Origin: Branchiostoma belcheri
Lineage: Eukaryota; Chordata; Leptocardii; Amphioxiformes; Branchiostomatidae
Direction: 5' to 3'
DNA: 64,000 nucleotides
Assembly: GCF_001625305.1 (NCBI RefSeq)
Contig: NW_017802492.1
Span: 883,022 to 947,021 of the forward strand
Position numbers and translations under genes: made by a program. The notes below the pieces were generated by a model. The model ran no database searches. It had not been told where the DNA came from and was given only the letters and a program-made list of their open reading frames with translations. Each line of letters opens with the position of its first letter. The stretch's first letter is position 1. Below are positions 1-10,334 of this stretch, piece by piece.

Positions 1-129
1 TATGATGGCAAAATTTGAGAATGTAGGAACCATCTTTTTGTTGCCCGCTTTCTTTTTTTCTCCCGCTCGCATTAGATTTGGAGTCGAGTGTGCGGAGGAT
101 GTCATCCATAAAGTTTACTTGCTGTGGCC
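1..129. mobile_element. PH-A MITE, right-hand fragment (PIF/Harbinger-like)
   Basis: Cut by the window edge. It ends in the PH-A terminal motif (GGATGTCATCCATAAAGTTT, then a reversed GGCCACAGC end) followed by TAA. The same end occurs at 6674, 15772 and 28950. Non-coding; the open frame across it is a by-product. Confidence 0.75.
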
Positions 130-406
130 TAATTACCACCCTTCCACGCGCCCCTTCAACAGACTTGCTCGCCTGTTGGTTTTAGAATCGTCTCAATACA
201 GAACATCTCAAGATGGAATTTGGAGATTCTCTTTTGAGAGCGTTTGCACTCCCAGTGCTTTTGTGAAGAGGGCTTTCAATGCAACCTCTTGCACACAAGT
301 GGAGTGGGTGCGAAGATACATTCTTTTGCCAGGTCACTGAAATAATTACCTTGAAGTTTGCCAGCCACGTGCCAGTTAAATAGAGTTCTTTACTATGAAT
401 TCAAAG

Positions 407-618
407 TAGCCTCCACCAGCCCTTCCTACGGGGGTACGGATCCTAGAATTCGGTTAGAACTGGGAATAGTTTGCCAAGATAGTCAGTTCGCGAGAGGGTT
501 AATTTCCCCCTTTGCGCTCGCAAATGAACTCTACACTGGCTAAAAATTCCTTGTCAATTATTCTCCCCCATTGGCTAAATTTTACTCTCTTTTTTTGAAC
601 CCGTGTTAGTGGAGACTA
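407..618. mobile_element. MU-b2 palindromic MITE with 9-bp duplication
   Basis: Starts TAGCCTCCACC and ends GGAGACTA. The flanks AATTCAAAG (398-406) and CTTTCAAAG (619-627) agree at 7 of 9 bases. The interior resembles the copy at 57064-57254 (shared ACGGATC.TAGAATTCGG). A 9-bp duplication with foldback ends is typical of Mutator-like MITEs. Confidence 0.75.
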
Positions 619-645
619 CTTTCAAAGTGTCTTCACAAAACACCC

Positions 646-839
646 TGGTCGTGTGGCGTAAAGGCAGAGTGCTCGATTCGGAACCAAGAGGTCGCGGGTT
701 CGAATCCTGACATGTCACCGATCTTGTGCCCTGGAACTTTACACGACTAGTGAAAAGGAGTATTGTCCTGTCCTGTATTTGTATTTGTCCTGTGTGTTGG
801 TGATCTCATAAAATAAGGTGAAAAACTTATTTATTTATT
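646..839 (+). mobile_element. tRNA-derived SINE
   Basis: The head has a polymerase III A-box-like TGGCGTAAAGGCAGAG near 653 and a perfect B box GGTTCGAATCC at 697-707. A unique body follows, ending in a TTTA-rich tail near 839. The acceptor arms do not pair as in a working tRNA, so this is a SINE and not a tRNA gene. Other SINE heads lie at 3105, 3786 and 59168 (reverse). Confidence 0.8.
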
Positions 840-1302
840 CCACTTCACAGAATTCTACTTCACAGAAGTTAAAATTCTGAGGGGAGACGGCAACAGGAAC
901 AGTATGTTCCTCTCCGAGGCCGACTCCCCTTGGAGAGGAACTTGAGTGTGCCGTCAGCATGTCTAGTTATGAAAATGTTGGAATGAAAAAGCAAAACACT
1001 ACCAGATGTGATTCATGTCAGGAACGTTTAGTTGGAGTATTTCACGCACGACTGCTAACAACTACTAACAACCGCTGTTGGACACACTTACTGCACTTAC
1101 CGTGATGACGTCACGCACACCTGCCGCAGGTGTGGTCACCTGTTGTGGCCGCACCTTTAGATAACGGTATTGATTTATGTTGTTGTTGTTCCACTTGTGT
1201 TCCACACACAAAACCAGCTTTGTGGTAAGTTGAAGGGAAAGTTGTTGCCCCACTTTCCCTGATGAGAATGACTGATGAGCACATCAATGGTCAAACTTGA
1301 AA

Positions 1303-1327
1303 GCATGAAAGTTCATCTGTGTTGGTA
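1303..1327. repeat. fragment of repeat R end
   Basis: The string ATGAAAGTTCATCTGTGTTG matches the end of the R retroposon at 31906-32097 and, inverted, 44455-44475. No R core is seen beside it. Confidence 0.5.
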
Positions 1328-1396
1328 CAAGTCATTATGACATATAGACTAAACTTTCCTTCCATGGAATGAATTGGGTATTTACCACAACTTTTC

Positions 1397-1530
1397 GGCT
1401 GACTCCGTCAACCTTGTTCACGGAATGGACCTGTCTACTCTTGGAACGTCACGTCAGAGACACGTGGCCATAGTAGCGGGTCATACGTGCCAGATAACCT
1501 GTGTCGCCCCCCGTCTCTGTTCCAAGAGCT
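1397..1530. repeat. Dispersed repeat S, copy 1
   Basis: About 125 bp that recur at 39545-39663 with few differences. Shared landmarks are TTGTTCACGGAATGGACC, AGAGACACGTG and GCGGGTCATACGTGCCAGAT. No terminal repeats or coding potential are evident, and the class is unknown. Confidence 0.7.
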
Positions 1531-1802
1531 ACCAAACGCACGAAGAAGGGAATAGATAAGGGAAGGTGTCCATACGTTGTGACAAATGCCCCACAAAGTA
1601 CGATCTGTCAGTGCGTATGACTAAACTACAGGTTGTAATGACTTGCCTGTATCACAAATGTTTCGTCTGGCGTACGTCCTGCAAATATTTCTAGTCTTTT
1701 ATGTGACAGCAACAGATAGAAGTCGTACAACGTTACTGCGTCATATTTAAGTGAGCACTTGGCCGAGTCATGACGCGCCATAAGTCGCATTTCTTGTCCT
1801 TA

Positions 1803-2177
1803 GGCCACACCAATTTAATTTGTTGGTTCTCGGATTTTTTCAGAAAAAATATGAAGCGACAGGGCGAAAAAAATAAAAATAAAAACAGGTCTAGGCATCC
1901 TATTATAGGCTTAAATGCTACAAAATGAGCCATGAAGTCAACACAAAAGGCTGGGTTAAAATTTAAACATTGAATTTTGAACTTTTAATCAAACCACTGC
2001 AATGATAGATGGGAAAACTGTAACAACTAGGAAGAAAAGGACTTTCCTCAATTGTTGGGGGGCAAAACATGAGCATTTTTCAGTTGATTAAGGACCAGAA
2101 TCAATTTTTTTTTTTTTGCAAATCAGAAAAAAACGAAGAGGCGAATCCGAGAACCAACAAATTAAATTGGTGTGGCC
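1803..2177. mobile_element. PH-C MITE, complete, TTA duplication
   Basis: Inverted ends GGCCACACCAATTTAATTTG at both termini, flanked by TTA at 1800-1802 and 2178-2180. TTA/TAA duplications with GGCC-type ends fit the PIF/Harbinger superfamily. Four more complete relatives occur at 25973, 28535, 42009 and 61542. Length 375 bp and no transposase frame, so non-autonomous. Confidence 0.85.
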
Positions 2178-2375
2178 TTATGTACTGAAAACTAAAGGGC
2201 ATTGCAGTATAGTGATAAAACTTTCTAGACTATAGTATAGTCTAGAGATTTGTATTTGAAAAGCTTTATCACTAGTCTATGCCTTATGCATGGACATGTA
2301 CTGTTTGTCCTTGAATTCGATAAGAAGTGTTTATGAGGATTTCATTCGGTCTTGTATATTTTTGTTTAGTCCTAA

Positions 2376-2427
2376 GGCCATGTTGATTTGATTATATGGA
2401 TGACATCCTCTGGGAACCGCAGAACGT
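2376..2427. mobile_element. PH-B MITE left end, cut by gap
   Basis: TAA followed by GGCCATGTTGATTTGATTAT, the PH-B terminus also seen at 4107, 29076 and 47856. The element runs into a 20-N gap and its right end is not visible. Confidence 0.75.
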
Positions 2428-2447
2428 NNNNNNNNNNNNNNNNNNNN
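2428..2447. other. Sequence gap (20 N)
   Basis: Run of N. PH-B sequence lies on the left and PH-C sequence on the right, so the gap probably hides a repeat junction that is longer than 20 bases. Confidence 0.95.
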
Positions 2448-2536
2448 CCAAGAATACTTAATTTTTTTTTTTTTTTGCAAATCAGAAAAAAACGAAGAGG
2501 CGAATCCGAGAACCAACAAATTAAATTGGTGTGGCC
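2448..2536. mobile_element. PH-C MITE right end
   Basis: Poly-T run, then the PH-C right part (CGAGAACCAACAAATTAAAT) ending at the inverted terminus and TTA. The left end is lost in the gap. Confidence 0.75.
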
Positions 2537-2733
2537 TTATCGTCAGGCGACAGACTCCGGTCACATCCCCTGGGACGGTGCCAACCCTCTGTAAAGACGA
2601 TTTAAGATTTTGACATGAGCCAAATTGCAACAAGACCCGATTTTATCTCGAAAGACAAATACGGCGGCTCTAGCTTTAGTCGTAACTCCTGGACATTTGC
2701 CATGACTCCCCATGATGTTCTCTTGGACACCCA

Positions 2734-3100
2734 GGCCTCGAAATTAACTTTTTTCTCTCATTGTCCCAGCACTGTCCCAAAAATAAATTTCAATTGTCCG
2801 GAAGTGAGGTTGAACTGTCCGAACCTGTTTTTAGGGAAGTCTGTATGACAACAACTTGAAGTCAACTTTATTTTGCTTACGTTCTGACTCCCAGGCGCGG
2901 ACTATACATGTAATTGCAGATCTAGAGTAGACAAGAAATTTGGAGGGGGGTTTCCAAACCAAAAGCCGGGACGCATTTCCTGATGAACAAAAGTATGGCT
3001 GACATTCTGATGTTCATTATTTTTCTATTGTCCCCGGGCCCAAAATGTCCCAGCCTAAATTGTAGTGGTCAGTGGACATCGGGACACTGTTAATTTGCGT
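2734..3100. mobile_element. Degraded MITE with CTCGAAATTAAC end (family Z-like)
   Basis: The left end GGCCTCGAAATTAACTTTTT and right end GGGACACTGTTAATTTGCG form imperfect inverted termini, with TGTCCC/GGGACA repeats inside. Ends of the form CAGGGCTCGAAAT are common in animal hAT-type MITEs. No duplication is visible because the right edge abuts a SINE. Confidence 0.5.
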
Positions 3101-3104
3101 GTAG

Positions 3105-3310
3105 TAGCGTGCGTAGTCCAGTAGATAGCGATCCTGCCTCTGGACTAAGAGGTTGGGAGTTCGAATCCCGATGATGTCGCTCACCCGACATGCACGCTAC
3201 TGTTTATGATCGCAGTCCTTAGGACGGGACGTTAACTGTGGTCCACTGTTCATTGTGCTTGTCGAAAAGAGCTAGGGGAATTTCCCCGGTACATTAAACC
3301 TGTAAATACT
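3105..3310 (+). mobile_element. tRNA-derived SINE
   Basis: The head has an A-box-like stretch (TAGTCCAGTAGATAGCG) and a B box GAGTTCGAATCCC at 3157-3169. The body contains GGGACGTTAACTGTGGTCC and ends near GTACATTAAACCTGTAAAT. It cannot fold as a complete tRNA, so I call it a SINE. Confidence 0.75.
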
Positions 3311-3785
3311 GTACATAGCGTCTGTCTTCTCTGTCACGACCAGTGGAAGAGTAGCTCTTCAATGAGCGAAACTGGTTCGAGATCACTTCCACTTTCTTTA
3401 ATTTCGAGCCCTGACACCGCAATCGCGAAACACTCACAACGGTCCACTTCAAACGGCTTTGGCTATAGCTGTCCCGACGTGCACTTTGCTCTACCATTAA
3501 GCCTCCCCACACACGATTAACTAGTAATGCCACGGGTTTCTAACCGAGCTATCCGTCAACCTGTCTTGTTATCGCCCACCGCAGGCCAGGGGATACGGTT
3601 TTAGAGCCTCGGGCCATCCAGGAAAAAGTGATAAAGGAGGGAAAACATCGAGATCAACCGAGTAAGGCGCTGTACATAACACTGAGAGTTCTGGCAAAGA
3701 GTGCCGCTCCAGGGATGTCAAATTCGGAAGATTCGAGGACGAATCTTGAAAAGAAAAGGCTGACTGACCCGGCCGATGGGTCTAG

Positions 3786-3870
3786 ACCTTTTCAGCCGAG
3801 TGGTTAGAGCGTCGGAGTCTGAAACTGGTACTCGGGAGGTCGTGGGTTCGAACCCCGGCCCGGGATCAGG
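3786..3870 (+). mobile_element. tRNA-like SINE head
   Basis: A box AGCCGAGTGGTTAGAGC at 3794-3810 and B box GGGTTCGAACCCC at 3844-3856, spaced as in a class II (Ser/Leu-like) tRNA. The acceptor stem does not pair and no CCA-type context is seen. It sits inside a duplicated repeat, so it is probably SINE-derived. Confidence 0.65.
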
Positions 3871-4106
3871 GATTTTTATGTTTGTACTTGCTCCTCCTGT
3901 TTCTTACAGCGCTACCCCGAATCTGCATATACACGCCGGAATATAGAAACACAAACGCTTTTTGAACCCCGCAAATGAAGACCCCGGTCAATCCTGACAA
4001 GTTTTAGAGCTTTGGGCCATCCAGAAAAAGTGATAAAGGAGGGAAAACATCGAGATTAACCGCGTAAGGCGCTACCCCGCATCAAACGCTTTCTGAAACC
4101 CGCTAA

Positions 4107-4514
4107 GGCCAAGTTAATTTGATTATATGGATGGCATCCACGCGCGCATGAATTTTTCATCCGTTTCCCCACAAAAAAAGTTTTCGACCATACTGTAAAT
4201 CGTACAAAACAGTTGCAAAATGAGCAAGTATATACCACAAGTTGCAAAAAATAATAATATTGGAAAAACGATACCAATGTCGTAGAATGCCAAAATCAAA
4301 CGAAAAAGACGAAAGTGTCAAGAAAGGAATTAATTTTGAAGACTAGATTATTCGCCAGACCATACTCTGTGTCTTTTGTTCAACCTTCATAACCACCTAG
4401 ATCTAGATTTCATAATGAAAGCAACTTTTTTGCCAATTTTTTTTTTGTTCGCACGCTCGCATCAGTTTTGGGGTTCCCAGAGGATGTCATCCATGTAATC
4501 AAATCAGCATGGCC
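4107..4514. mobile_element. PH-B MITE, complete, TAA duplication
   Basis: Ends GGCCAAGTTAATTTGATTAT and the inverted ATAATCAAATCAACATGGCC type, flanked by TAA at 4104-4106 and 4515-4517. The unfilled version of the target survives in the neighbouring repeat unit at 3975-3990 (CCCCGC, AAATGAAGACCC), which confirms the boundaries and the 3-bp duplication. Confidence 0.88.
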
Positions 4515-4739
4515 TAAATGAAGACCCACTATCAATCCTGACAACTTTCCGCAACTTCTAGGCAAGGCAAGATCTAAGAGAATAGTATAGAAGAAGCCTC
4601 AGTGATAGCGCCTCAAGTCCCAGCCAAAATACAAGCTTTAGCTGGCTCAGTTCCGGGTGAAAGAGAGACAACAGAGGCTTCTTGTCGCATTTAAGGGCAA
4701 GTCAGCCTTAAGACCATACCATTGTTGAAAGTGAGGGAG

Positions 4740-4860
4740 GGGAGACCAGAAAACCTGTCGGCCATAATCAAACCTAAAATGATCTAACCTAACACTAGTT
4801 ACCATGGTAACAGACAGTCTGGGTCAGGTCATTGACCTTTTTGTTTTGGTAAAGACATAA
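4740..4860 (-). mobile_element. HEL-1 internal fragment
   Basis: Contains the HEL-1 core (AGTTACCATGGTAACAGAC, CAGGTCATTGACCTTTTTG) but neither terminus. More diverged than most copies, and merges into the tandem array that starts near 4860. Confidence 0.65.
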
Positions 4861-5395
4861 TATAGACACAACATTTAATCGATATGTTACTATATTTATC
4901 ATACGAATGATAGCATACCAGAATCTATTAATGGTAAAGTAACGATAATCCACAGACATGATACAGATACAAAATATAATCGATATGTTACTATATTCAT
5001 CATACGAATTATATAGAAAAAGAGAATCTATTATTGGTCAAAAAGCGATAATATTTTAATGGAACTGTTTCAATATCCAGAACAATGGATTGTCACTAAT
5101 AGAGACATACTAGTAATATAGGTACAAAATTGAATCGATATGTTACTATATTTATAGTTCAAATGGTAGAAAAGAGAGTCTATCAATGGTAAAGTAGCAA
5201 ATATATTTCCATGGAACTGTTCCAATAGCCATAAGAATGGAATGTCCCTAATAGACATAATATAGACACAAAATATAATCGATATGTTACTATATGTACG
5301 AATTATAGAATAGGAGGATCTATTGCGGTTAAAGTAGCCATAATATTTCCATGGAACTGTTCCAATGGCCGTAAGAATAGAGTGTCCCTAGCCTA
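4860..5395. repeat. AT-rich tandem array, four units
   Basis: The anchor AATCGATATGTTACTATAT recurs at 4877, 4978, 5133 and 5277 (spacings 101, 155, 144). Each unit carries further shared words: ATAATATAGACACA, GAATCTATTA.TGGTAAAGTA, and TTCCATGGAACTGTTCCAAT in the later ones. Irregular spacing shows internal deletions. No gene seen. Confidence 0.85.
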
Positions 5396-5588
5396 CTGGA
5401 CAAACCCCGTTGAGACCCGCCCATGACCCGGCCTGTGACAGATAAGTTAGCGGGCCGCGGGGCGGACACCAGCCGGCAGCACTGGGGCGCGACACGCCGG
5501 GAACACTTGTCCAACGCTATCAGCCCTTCGGGGTCCCTTTTATTGATCGAAACGTCTACATTGAGTAATACAATTCTATTGCCTGGCA

Positions 5589-5700
5589 GTACTCTCCAAG
5601 CAGAAGTTTGGATTTTGGGTTATTTTTGGCGTGTTTTACTAGCTTTTATCGGGGTTTCTTTTTTGCACTGGAACTGGGGTTGGGTAAAAAAGGAAATTCC
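5589..5700. mobile_element. MU-a MITE, left half
   Basis: TACTCTCCAAGCAGAAGTTT, then the MU-a arm (TATTTTTGGCGTGTTTTA, TCGGGGTTTCTTTTTTGCAC). The second arm is missing; HEL-1 sequence begins directly at 5701. Confidence 0.75.
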
Positions 5701-5877
5701 ACATTCATATATATGGTCAGACAGGAGTTTAAATCTGCTATGAAATTGCAACATGATGTAACCTAGCAATAGTTACCATGGTAACAGACAGTCTGGTTCA
5801 GGTCATTGACCTTTTTGGTTTGGAGAAGAAGAAGAAGAAACGTAGCAAAAACAATATGTTTCCCTTCGGTAAACATA
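5701..5877 (-). mobile_element. HEL-1 (Helentron-like), 3' truncated
   Basis: Reverse-strand copy ending (its 5' end) in TATGTTTACC at 5877. Contains the GAAGAAGAAG run, CAGGTCATTGACC and TTACCATGGTAAC. The hairpin/CTAG end is missing at the join with MU-a. Confidence 0.75.
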
Positions 5878-6148
5878 ATAACTACCTACAATGACCCCTT
5901 GTCTCATAGACACGGAGTGGAATCCTGGAGCACATCCGCGGAACTGAGCCCGATAAATAAACCATTACCGTAGCCCTGGTACCGGGGCCTCGGCCGTGCA
6001 CGCCTGTCTGCCCGCCAAGCTCACGGGACCGACCCCTGCACTCACCCGAGAACCCCGGGGTAATAAACCCACCCCATCAAGTATGCAGAACAGGTCGCCG
6101 AGTTCGCAGGTATAACCTTCACTCAGAAGCCCACCGGTCGGAAACTAA

Positions 6149-6674
6149 GGCCACAGCAAGTAATTTTTATGGATAACATCAGCGCGCATTAATTTTCGCC
6201 TGATTTTGGAGAAGAAAAAAAAAGAAATGTTGTTGCCCTCTGACAGTGGTCAACATGCCGAAAATGGGCAAATATGTCTGTCGCCATGCCGGAACGTGGA
6301 TAGCAGATAACTATGAAGAGGAGACAAGAAAAGACTCTGATTTAATGTTTTGTCTTTTACTTTGATGCAGTGTATTTCATTCCTTTTATATGTGATGGTG
6401 GCTGTTTATATGTGATGTTCCCACTGAATCAAAGCCATTTGTACCATGATTGAAAAGTTATTTTTCAAAGTTGTTTCAGTGAGAAGTCGATGTTGTGACA
6501 GTTGACAGTTAACTTAGCACAATATATGCACCATTTCTTGTTTAACAAGGTTTGATGTCAAAATTTGAAAATGTAGGAATCTTTTTTTTTTCGGCCCGCC
6601 TTGTTTTTTCGCCCTATCGCATTAGATTTGGAGTCTGCGGAGGATGTCATCCATAGAATTTACTTACTGTGGCC
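6149..6674. mobile_element. PH-A MITE, near complete
   Basis: Left end GGCCACAGCAAGTAATTTTT and right end ...TACTTACTGTGGCC. Flanks are TAA (left) and TTA (right), so the duplication is not exact. The interior (GTCAACATGCCGAAAATGGG, GAATCAAAGCC, TTAGATTTGGAGTC) is shared with copies at 15268, 23045, 31466 and 41210. 526 bp, no coding capacity. Confidence 0.82.
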
Positions 6675-7094
6675 TTACTACCAGGTTATCGCAACAATAG
6701 CACGCTTCATTTCTTTTGTAGCAGGTATATGTTTTGTGTCATAAATTCTTTCATATACACGATACGGAAAATAAAATACAAGACTTAATTTAGCACTGTA
6801 TTAAAACATAACGTTATTATTGGCAAATATGTGAACACATTGTTATACTTCACGCTTAATGTATCTTGAAATATTTCGGGGATTAGAGGGTGCATATTTT
6901 ATTACCGGTAATAGTCGGTAATAAAGAAGAGTTAATTTGTCTTTGCAATTGGTTTTTCGAGTTTTTTCGAGTGTAACATTTAATCACGCCGTATGAGGTA
7001 CAGAGTGGAATATCTGATTTCGTAAATAAATTTAATTTTGACGACGACCGCTACCTAGGAATCTCAAGCAGATGTAAGAAGGGAAGATCTACAG
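6675..7094. other. No feature recognised
   Basis: AT-rich sequence between a PH-A and a K element. I see no ordered open frame, terminal repeat or tandem pattern. Confidence 0.5.
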
Positions 7095-7443
7095 TGGTAA
7101 AGGCATCCAATGCGATTTCAGGGCAGCAAAACTGGAAATATTCTGAATAAGGCAATCTTTGTGATATTGGCACATACTGCTTCACATTAGTACATTTCAA
7201 TCAGTATTTCATACTTTGGGTATTTAAAAGAAACAAGCCCCAAGATGAGTCCTTTGGTTTATGGGTGGTACCCTAAAAGTCAGCCAAGGGCCCTTCCAGT
7301 AACCGTTTTCCGTAAAAATTTTGGGTCTTTTTGCTCCATGACGGTCTATATACACTGGGATAGTGTTGTTTCAATTCAGTTTGTAGATAAATGACAAGAA
7401 GATTAAAAAATCTGGTTTCCAAGCCCTAAAAACTGCACTGGAT
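7095..7443. mobile_element. Family K MITE-like repeat
   Basis: Bounded by AAAGGCATCCAATGCG and the inverted CGCACTGGATGC-type end, that is, short inverted termini. The interior matches 19453-19836 in reverse orientation (TTTCAATCAGTATTTCATAC, GGTGGTACCCTAAAA). Target duplication uncertain. Confidence 0.65.
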
Positions 7444-7644
7444 GCACCCGCAGTCTGCATTTTGTAGAGAATTTTTCATTATTGAAGTCAAGCAACCTGC
7501 AATTTTGCAAACTGAAACAGAATCAGGTTAGGAGTTCAATACTGTTGGCATGATATTTTTAAGAGCTTAAAATTTGTGTTAACTCTATATGACTTTTCAC
7601 GTAATTTTTCACGTACATGTATTTTTCAATTGGCAATTCTACCT

Positions 7645-7798
7645 CCATGATCCCTCCTACTACAAAATTGCTATGTAACCCACCACCGGTTACCATGGTG
7701 AGAGACAGTCTGGTTCAGTCAGGTCATAGGTCACTGTTTGGAGGAGAAGAAGAAGAGGAAACGTAGCAAAAACAATACGTTTCCCTTCGGTAAACATA
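7645..7798 (-). mobile_element. HEL-1, 5' half
   Basis: Reverse-strand copy with the 5' terminus TATGTTTACC at 7798 and the GAAGAAGAAGAGGAAACG run. The 3' hairpin end is absent. Confidence 0.7.
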
Positions 7799-8226
7799 AA
7801 GAAATACAGGATACTTTCCTCCCAACGTCTGCTTGGCCATGACCCATGTTAAATCTACAGGTACGTTGCCGGAGTTTAATTTGTGTGGGAAGGTATGTCA
7901 CACCTGGTGTCGGTACACAATAGGACGTGACAGGTAGGTGCAATGCAGGTATGCCGTCCATTGTTGTCTGTCATACCGTCGCTCCTGGACATAAAAGGAG
8001 ACGACTGGTCCATTTTTTCCCCGAAATAGGGGGGAGCGGTGGTGCTTTTTACAGAGCTATACAGTCTCAGAGGAAAATTCTGATATTATAATGATAGTGA
8101 TATAGTCGGAGGTTCTTCCTATCATCGGTAAATGCAATGAATGAGTGCACAGTATGGTTTCTCTATTCTTTATAACTTTCTTCGACAACTTGCTTGGTTT
8201 GGGCAATTTTTTTCAATATATATATA

Positions 8227-8632
8227 GGCCACAACAAGTAATTTTATGGATGACGTTCCCGCGCGCGTTGATTTTTGCCCGTTCCCAGAAAAAGTCCGAT
8301 TCTTGTAACTATGACCAAAGAGTCACGACAGTGGGGTAAGGGAAGTTCCACTGATTTATTGCTGTTTTCATGACGAATAGAAGACTTCTTGCTTGTTACA
8401 CTGCAGCTGTTTCATCTCATTCAATTTGCGTCCTAACATTTGTCGTCCCTTAGTATATTTCAAATCTAGACATCTTGCTAGTTATGCTCCCCCTGTTGAT
8501 GTACATTTGAAATTATAGTGTAATAAAGAAATACAATGTCTTCGGCCCTTCTTGTTTCTTTTCTTTTTGCGCTCTCGCATTAGATTTAGGGTATCCAGAG
8601 GATGTCATCCATAAAAATCACTTGGTGTAGCC
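8227..8632. mobile_element. PH-A MITE subfamily (406 bp)
   Basis: Left end GGCCACAACAAGTAATTTTA with GATGACGTTCCCGCGCGCG; right end GGATGTCATCCATAAAAATC, CTTGGTGTAGCC. The interior (CTTGTAACTATGACC, GACGAATAGAAGACTT) matches 46225-46618 and 20742-20954, defining a short PH-A subfamily. Confidence 0.78.
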
Positions 8633-9202
8633 GTATCTGCTGACAAGTCCCAATCTAATATCTAAAAGTTGGGCTCCGAGCCAACCATACATGTGAGTTT
8701 CACGCTCCAAGGCGTATTTATACCTCCAGGAAAAAGCTTGCGTGCAACAAGGTGAGATATATGAATATGTCGCAAAGCTAGTGTTTACACTTTACACAAA
8801 ACAGTGTGTTAACACAGCATGGTAGAAAGACATGACTTTCAACTAACTTCGGACTTGACGGAGGTCTGCAAGTAGTATGGTAGGAGCCAACAGTGTATCG
8901 TTCTTCAGGAGTACCAGGAAGCCTACTTCAGCAGGGTGTGTTTTGATGCCATTACTATTAATGTATGGTCTATGCATATTTCATAACTGACATAGATAAC
9001 TTCGGATATATAGTTAATGCCATAATGTTGTATAAGGCATTGGTATAAGGATTTCTGTGTTTTTTTTTGTTTTTTCTTTAATGTAGTGATTTCTCCATTG
9101 ATGCATTTTGTGAAATCTTAGCATTTTGTCAAATCATACATATTCTATGCATTCATACATATTATACACACCCATGCCATCGCCACTATTCTTTCTCCTC
9201 AC
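8633..9202. other. No feature recognised
   Basis: Apparently single-copy sequence within the window, AT-rich towards 9060-9180. No convincing open frame. Confidence 0.5.
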
Positions 9203-9540
9203 CGGAGATCGGTATAACCGCCCTTTGGCGTAGCACATCAGCCTTGCAGGCACGCGGCGCGGCGGCAGATGGCTACATTACAGCGATCGACTTGTTACAC
9301 CTAACCCTTTAACATCTAACTCTAAATATTGTTTATAGCTATCTAATGATAATGCCCCTACTGTACTTGGTGACACTGATTTCCATTCTGCGATAGTTCT
9401 AGGAAAGAATTAGTTTTTGAACACCTCAATCCTTGGTTGATAACTCTGGTACTTGAAGGCATGGCTATTTCTTGTTCCTTTCTGATCAGGTACATGGGTA
9501 ATGCTAGCGCTTGGTACAGCTCGATATTTTGATCTGTCAC
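9203..9540 (-). mobile_element. LN-X LINE 3' end (CR1/L2-like), 5' truncated
   Basis: Reverse-strand LINE tail. The left edge carries the 3' UTR (GGTATAACCGCCC, ACGCGGCGCGGCGGCAG). To the right is the degraded C-terminus of reverse transcriptase (RKEQEIAMPSSTRVINQGLR). It is damaged by frame changes relative to the copy at 34722-35209, so it is a dead copy. Confidence 0.75.
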
Positions 9541-9545
9541 GGTGT

Positions 9546-10040
9546 AATCTCCAAGCAGATCCTAGGGTCTCAAAAATAGAGTATCAAATTGGCCAGGCAG
9601 TATCTCAATTGGCCAGAGAGGGTCCATACGCGGCAAAAAAATGGGCCGTCTAGCGAACGACTTGTTACACTCAATCTTTGCACATTTAATTGCAGGAATT
9701 GTTAATTGTTTAAAGCTTTTTAGTGATGATGCCCCTACTGACTGTGCTTGGTGGCAACGAGTTCCAGTCTACGACAGTTCTGGGGAAATTCTTGGTTGAT
9801 AACTCTGATACTTGAAGGGCATGGCTGTTTCTCGTTCTTTTCTGGGCTGGTATTAGATACGTAGTGGTTGGTACGTCCACCAGTTTATTAGTCATTTTGT
9901 ATATCATGCACAGTCTGGACATTCTACGTCTGTCTTCCAGCGACCCCCACTGTAGATTTCATTTCCGTTACACTAGCACCCCTTTGATACATGTGGTTAT
10001 TCGTGCAAATAATTCCCCCACAACCTCTGCTTGGAGAGTA
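9546..10040. mobile_element. MU-a2 foldback element carrying LINE sequence
   Basis: Left end TAATCTCCAAGCAGATCC and right end CCTCTGCTTGGAGAGTA are inverted. Between them are MU-a2 sequence (AGTATCAAATTGGCCAGGC, as at 36200) and, at 9655-10005, an LN-X fragment. The flanks do not give a clean 9-bp duplication. Confidence 0.6.
9655..10005 (-). mobile_element. LN-X LINE fragment inside MU-a2
   Basis: Encodes on the reverse strand pieces of the LN-X reverse-transcriptase C-terminus (MSRLCMIYKMTNKLVDVPTT, AQKRTRNSHALQVSELSTKN, and a WNSLPPSTV motif). The 3' UTR tail found in other LN-X copies is missing here, which is odd for a LINE insertion. Confidence 0.75.
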
Positions 10041-10334
10041 GTTGTATGGTGATCAGACTGAGCATTGCATGCCCGGCATGTTTAGCTGTGTTGACACTGG
10101 CACCAATTAGCGAGCTGTCATCAAACACTCATCACCGGAGACTGGTAGCAGTGGTAGGGGGAGGCAGATAAGGTAGAGTCGATGAAAGCTAGCTGAGGTG
10201 GTCTGGAGAATATTTTTGAGAGAATTTTTTCTATATGGAATTAAGAACTTTGTCATACCCCAGAGCAACGACGCGAGACTTACATTGCACCACACACACC
10301 CTCAGAATGTTCAGTGAAAAGATGCTGTTTTTGG

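Larger units (their letters stand above)
3597..4550. repeat. Tandemly duplicated unit (~405 bp period) holding a SINE head
   Basis: GTTTTAGAGC...GGGCCATCCAG...GTGATAAAGGAGGGAAAAC occurs at 3598 and again at 4003. GCGCTACCCCG...AACGCTTT..TGAA.CCCGC occurs at 3910-3980 and at 4066-4103. The second copy is split by a PH-B MITE; beyond it the repeat resumes with ATGAAGACCC and CAATCCTGACAA. Confidence 0.75.

Noticed and set aside
3340-3530. Reverse-strand SINE with A-box GGCTTAATGGTAGAGC
   Set aside because: No B box at the right distance; AATTTCGAGCCCTG at 3399 suggests a family Z end, not a SINE.
3786-3870. tRNA gene (Ser/Leu-like)
   Set aside because: A and B boxes are good, but acceptor arms do not pair and it sits in a duplicated repeat; called a SINE head.
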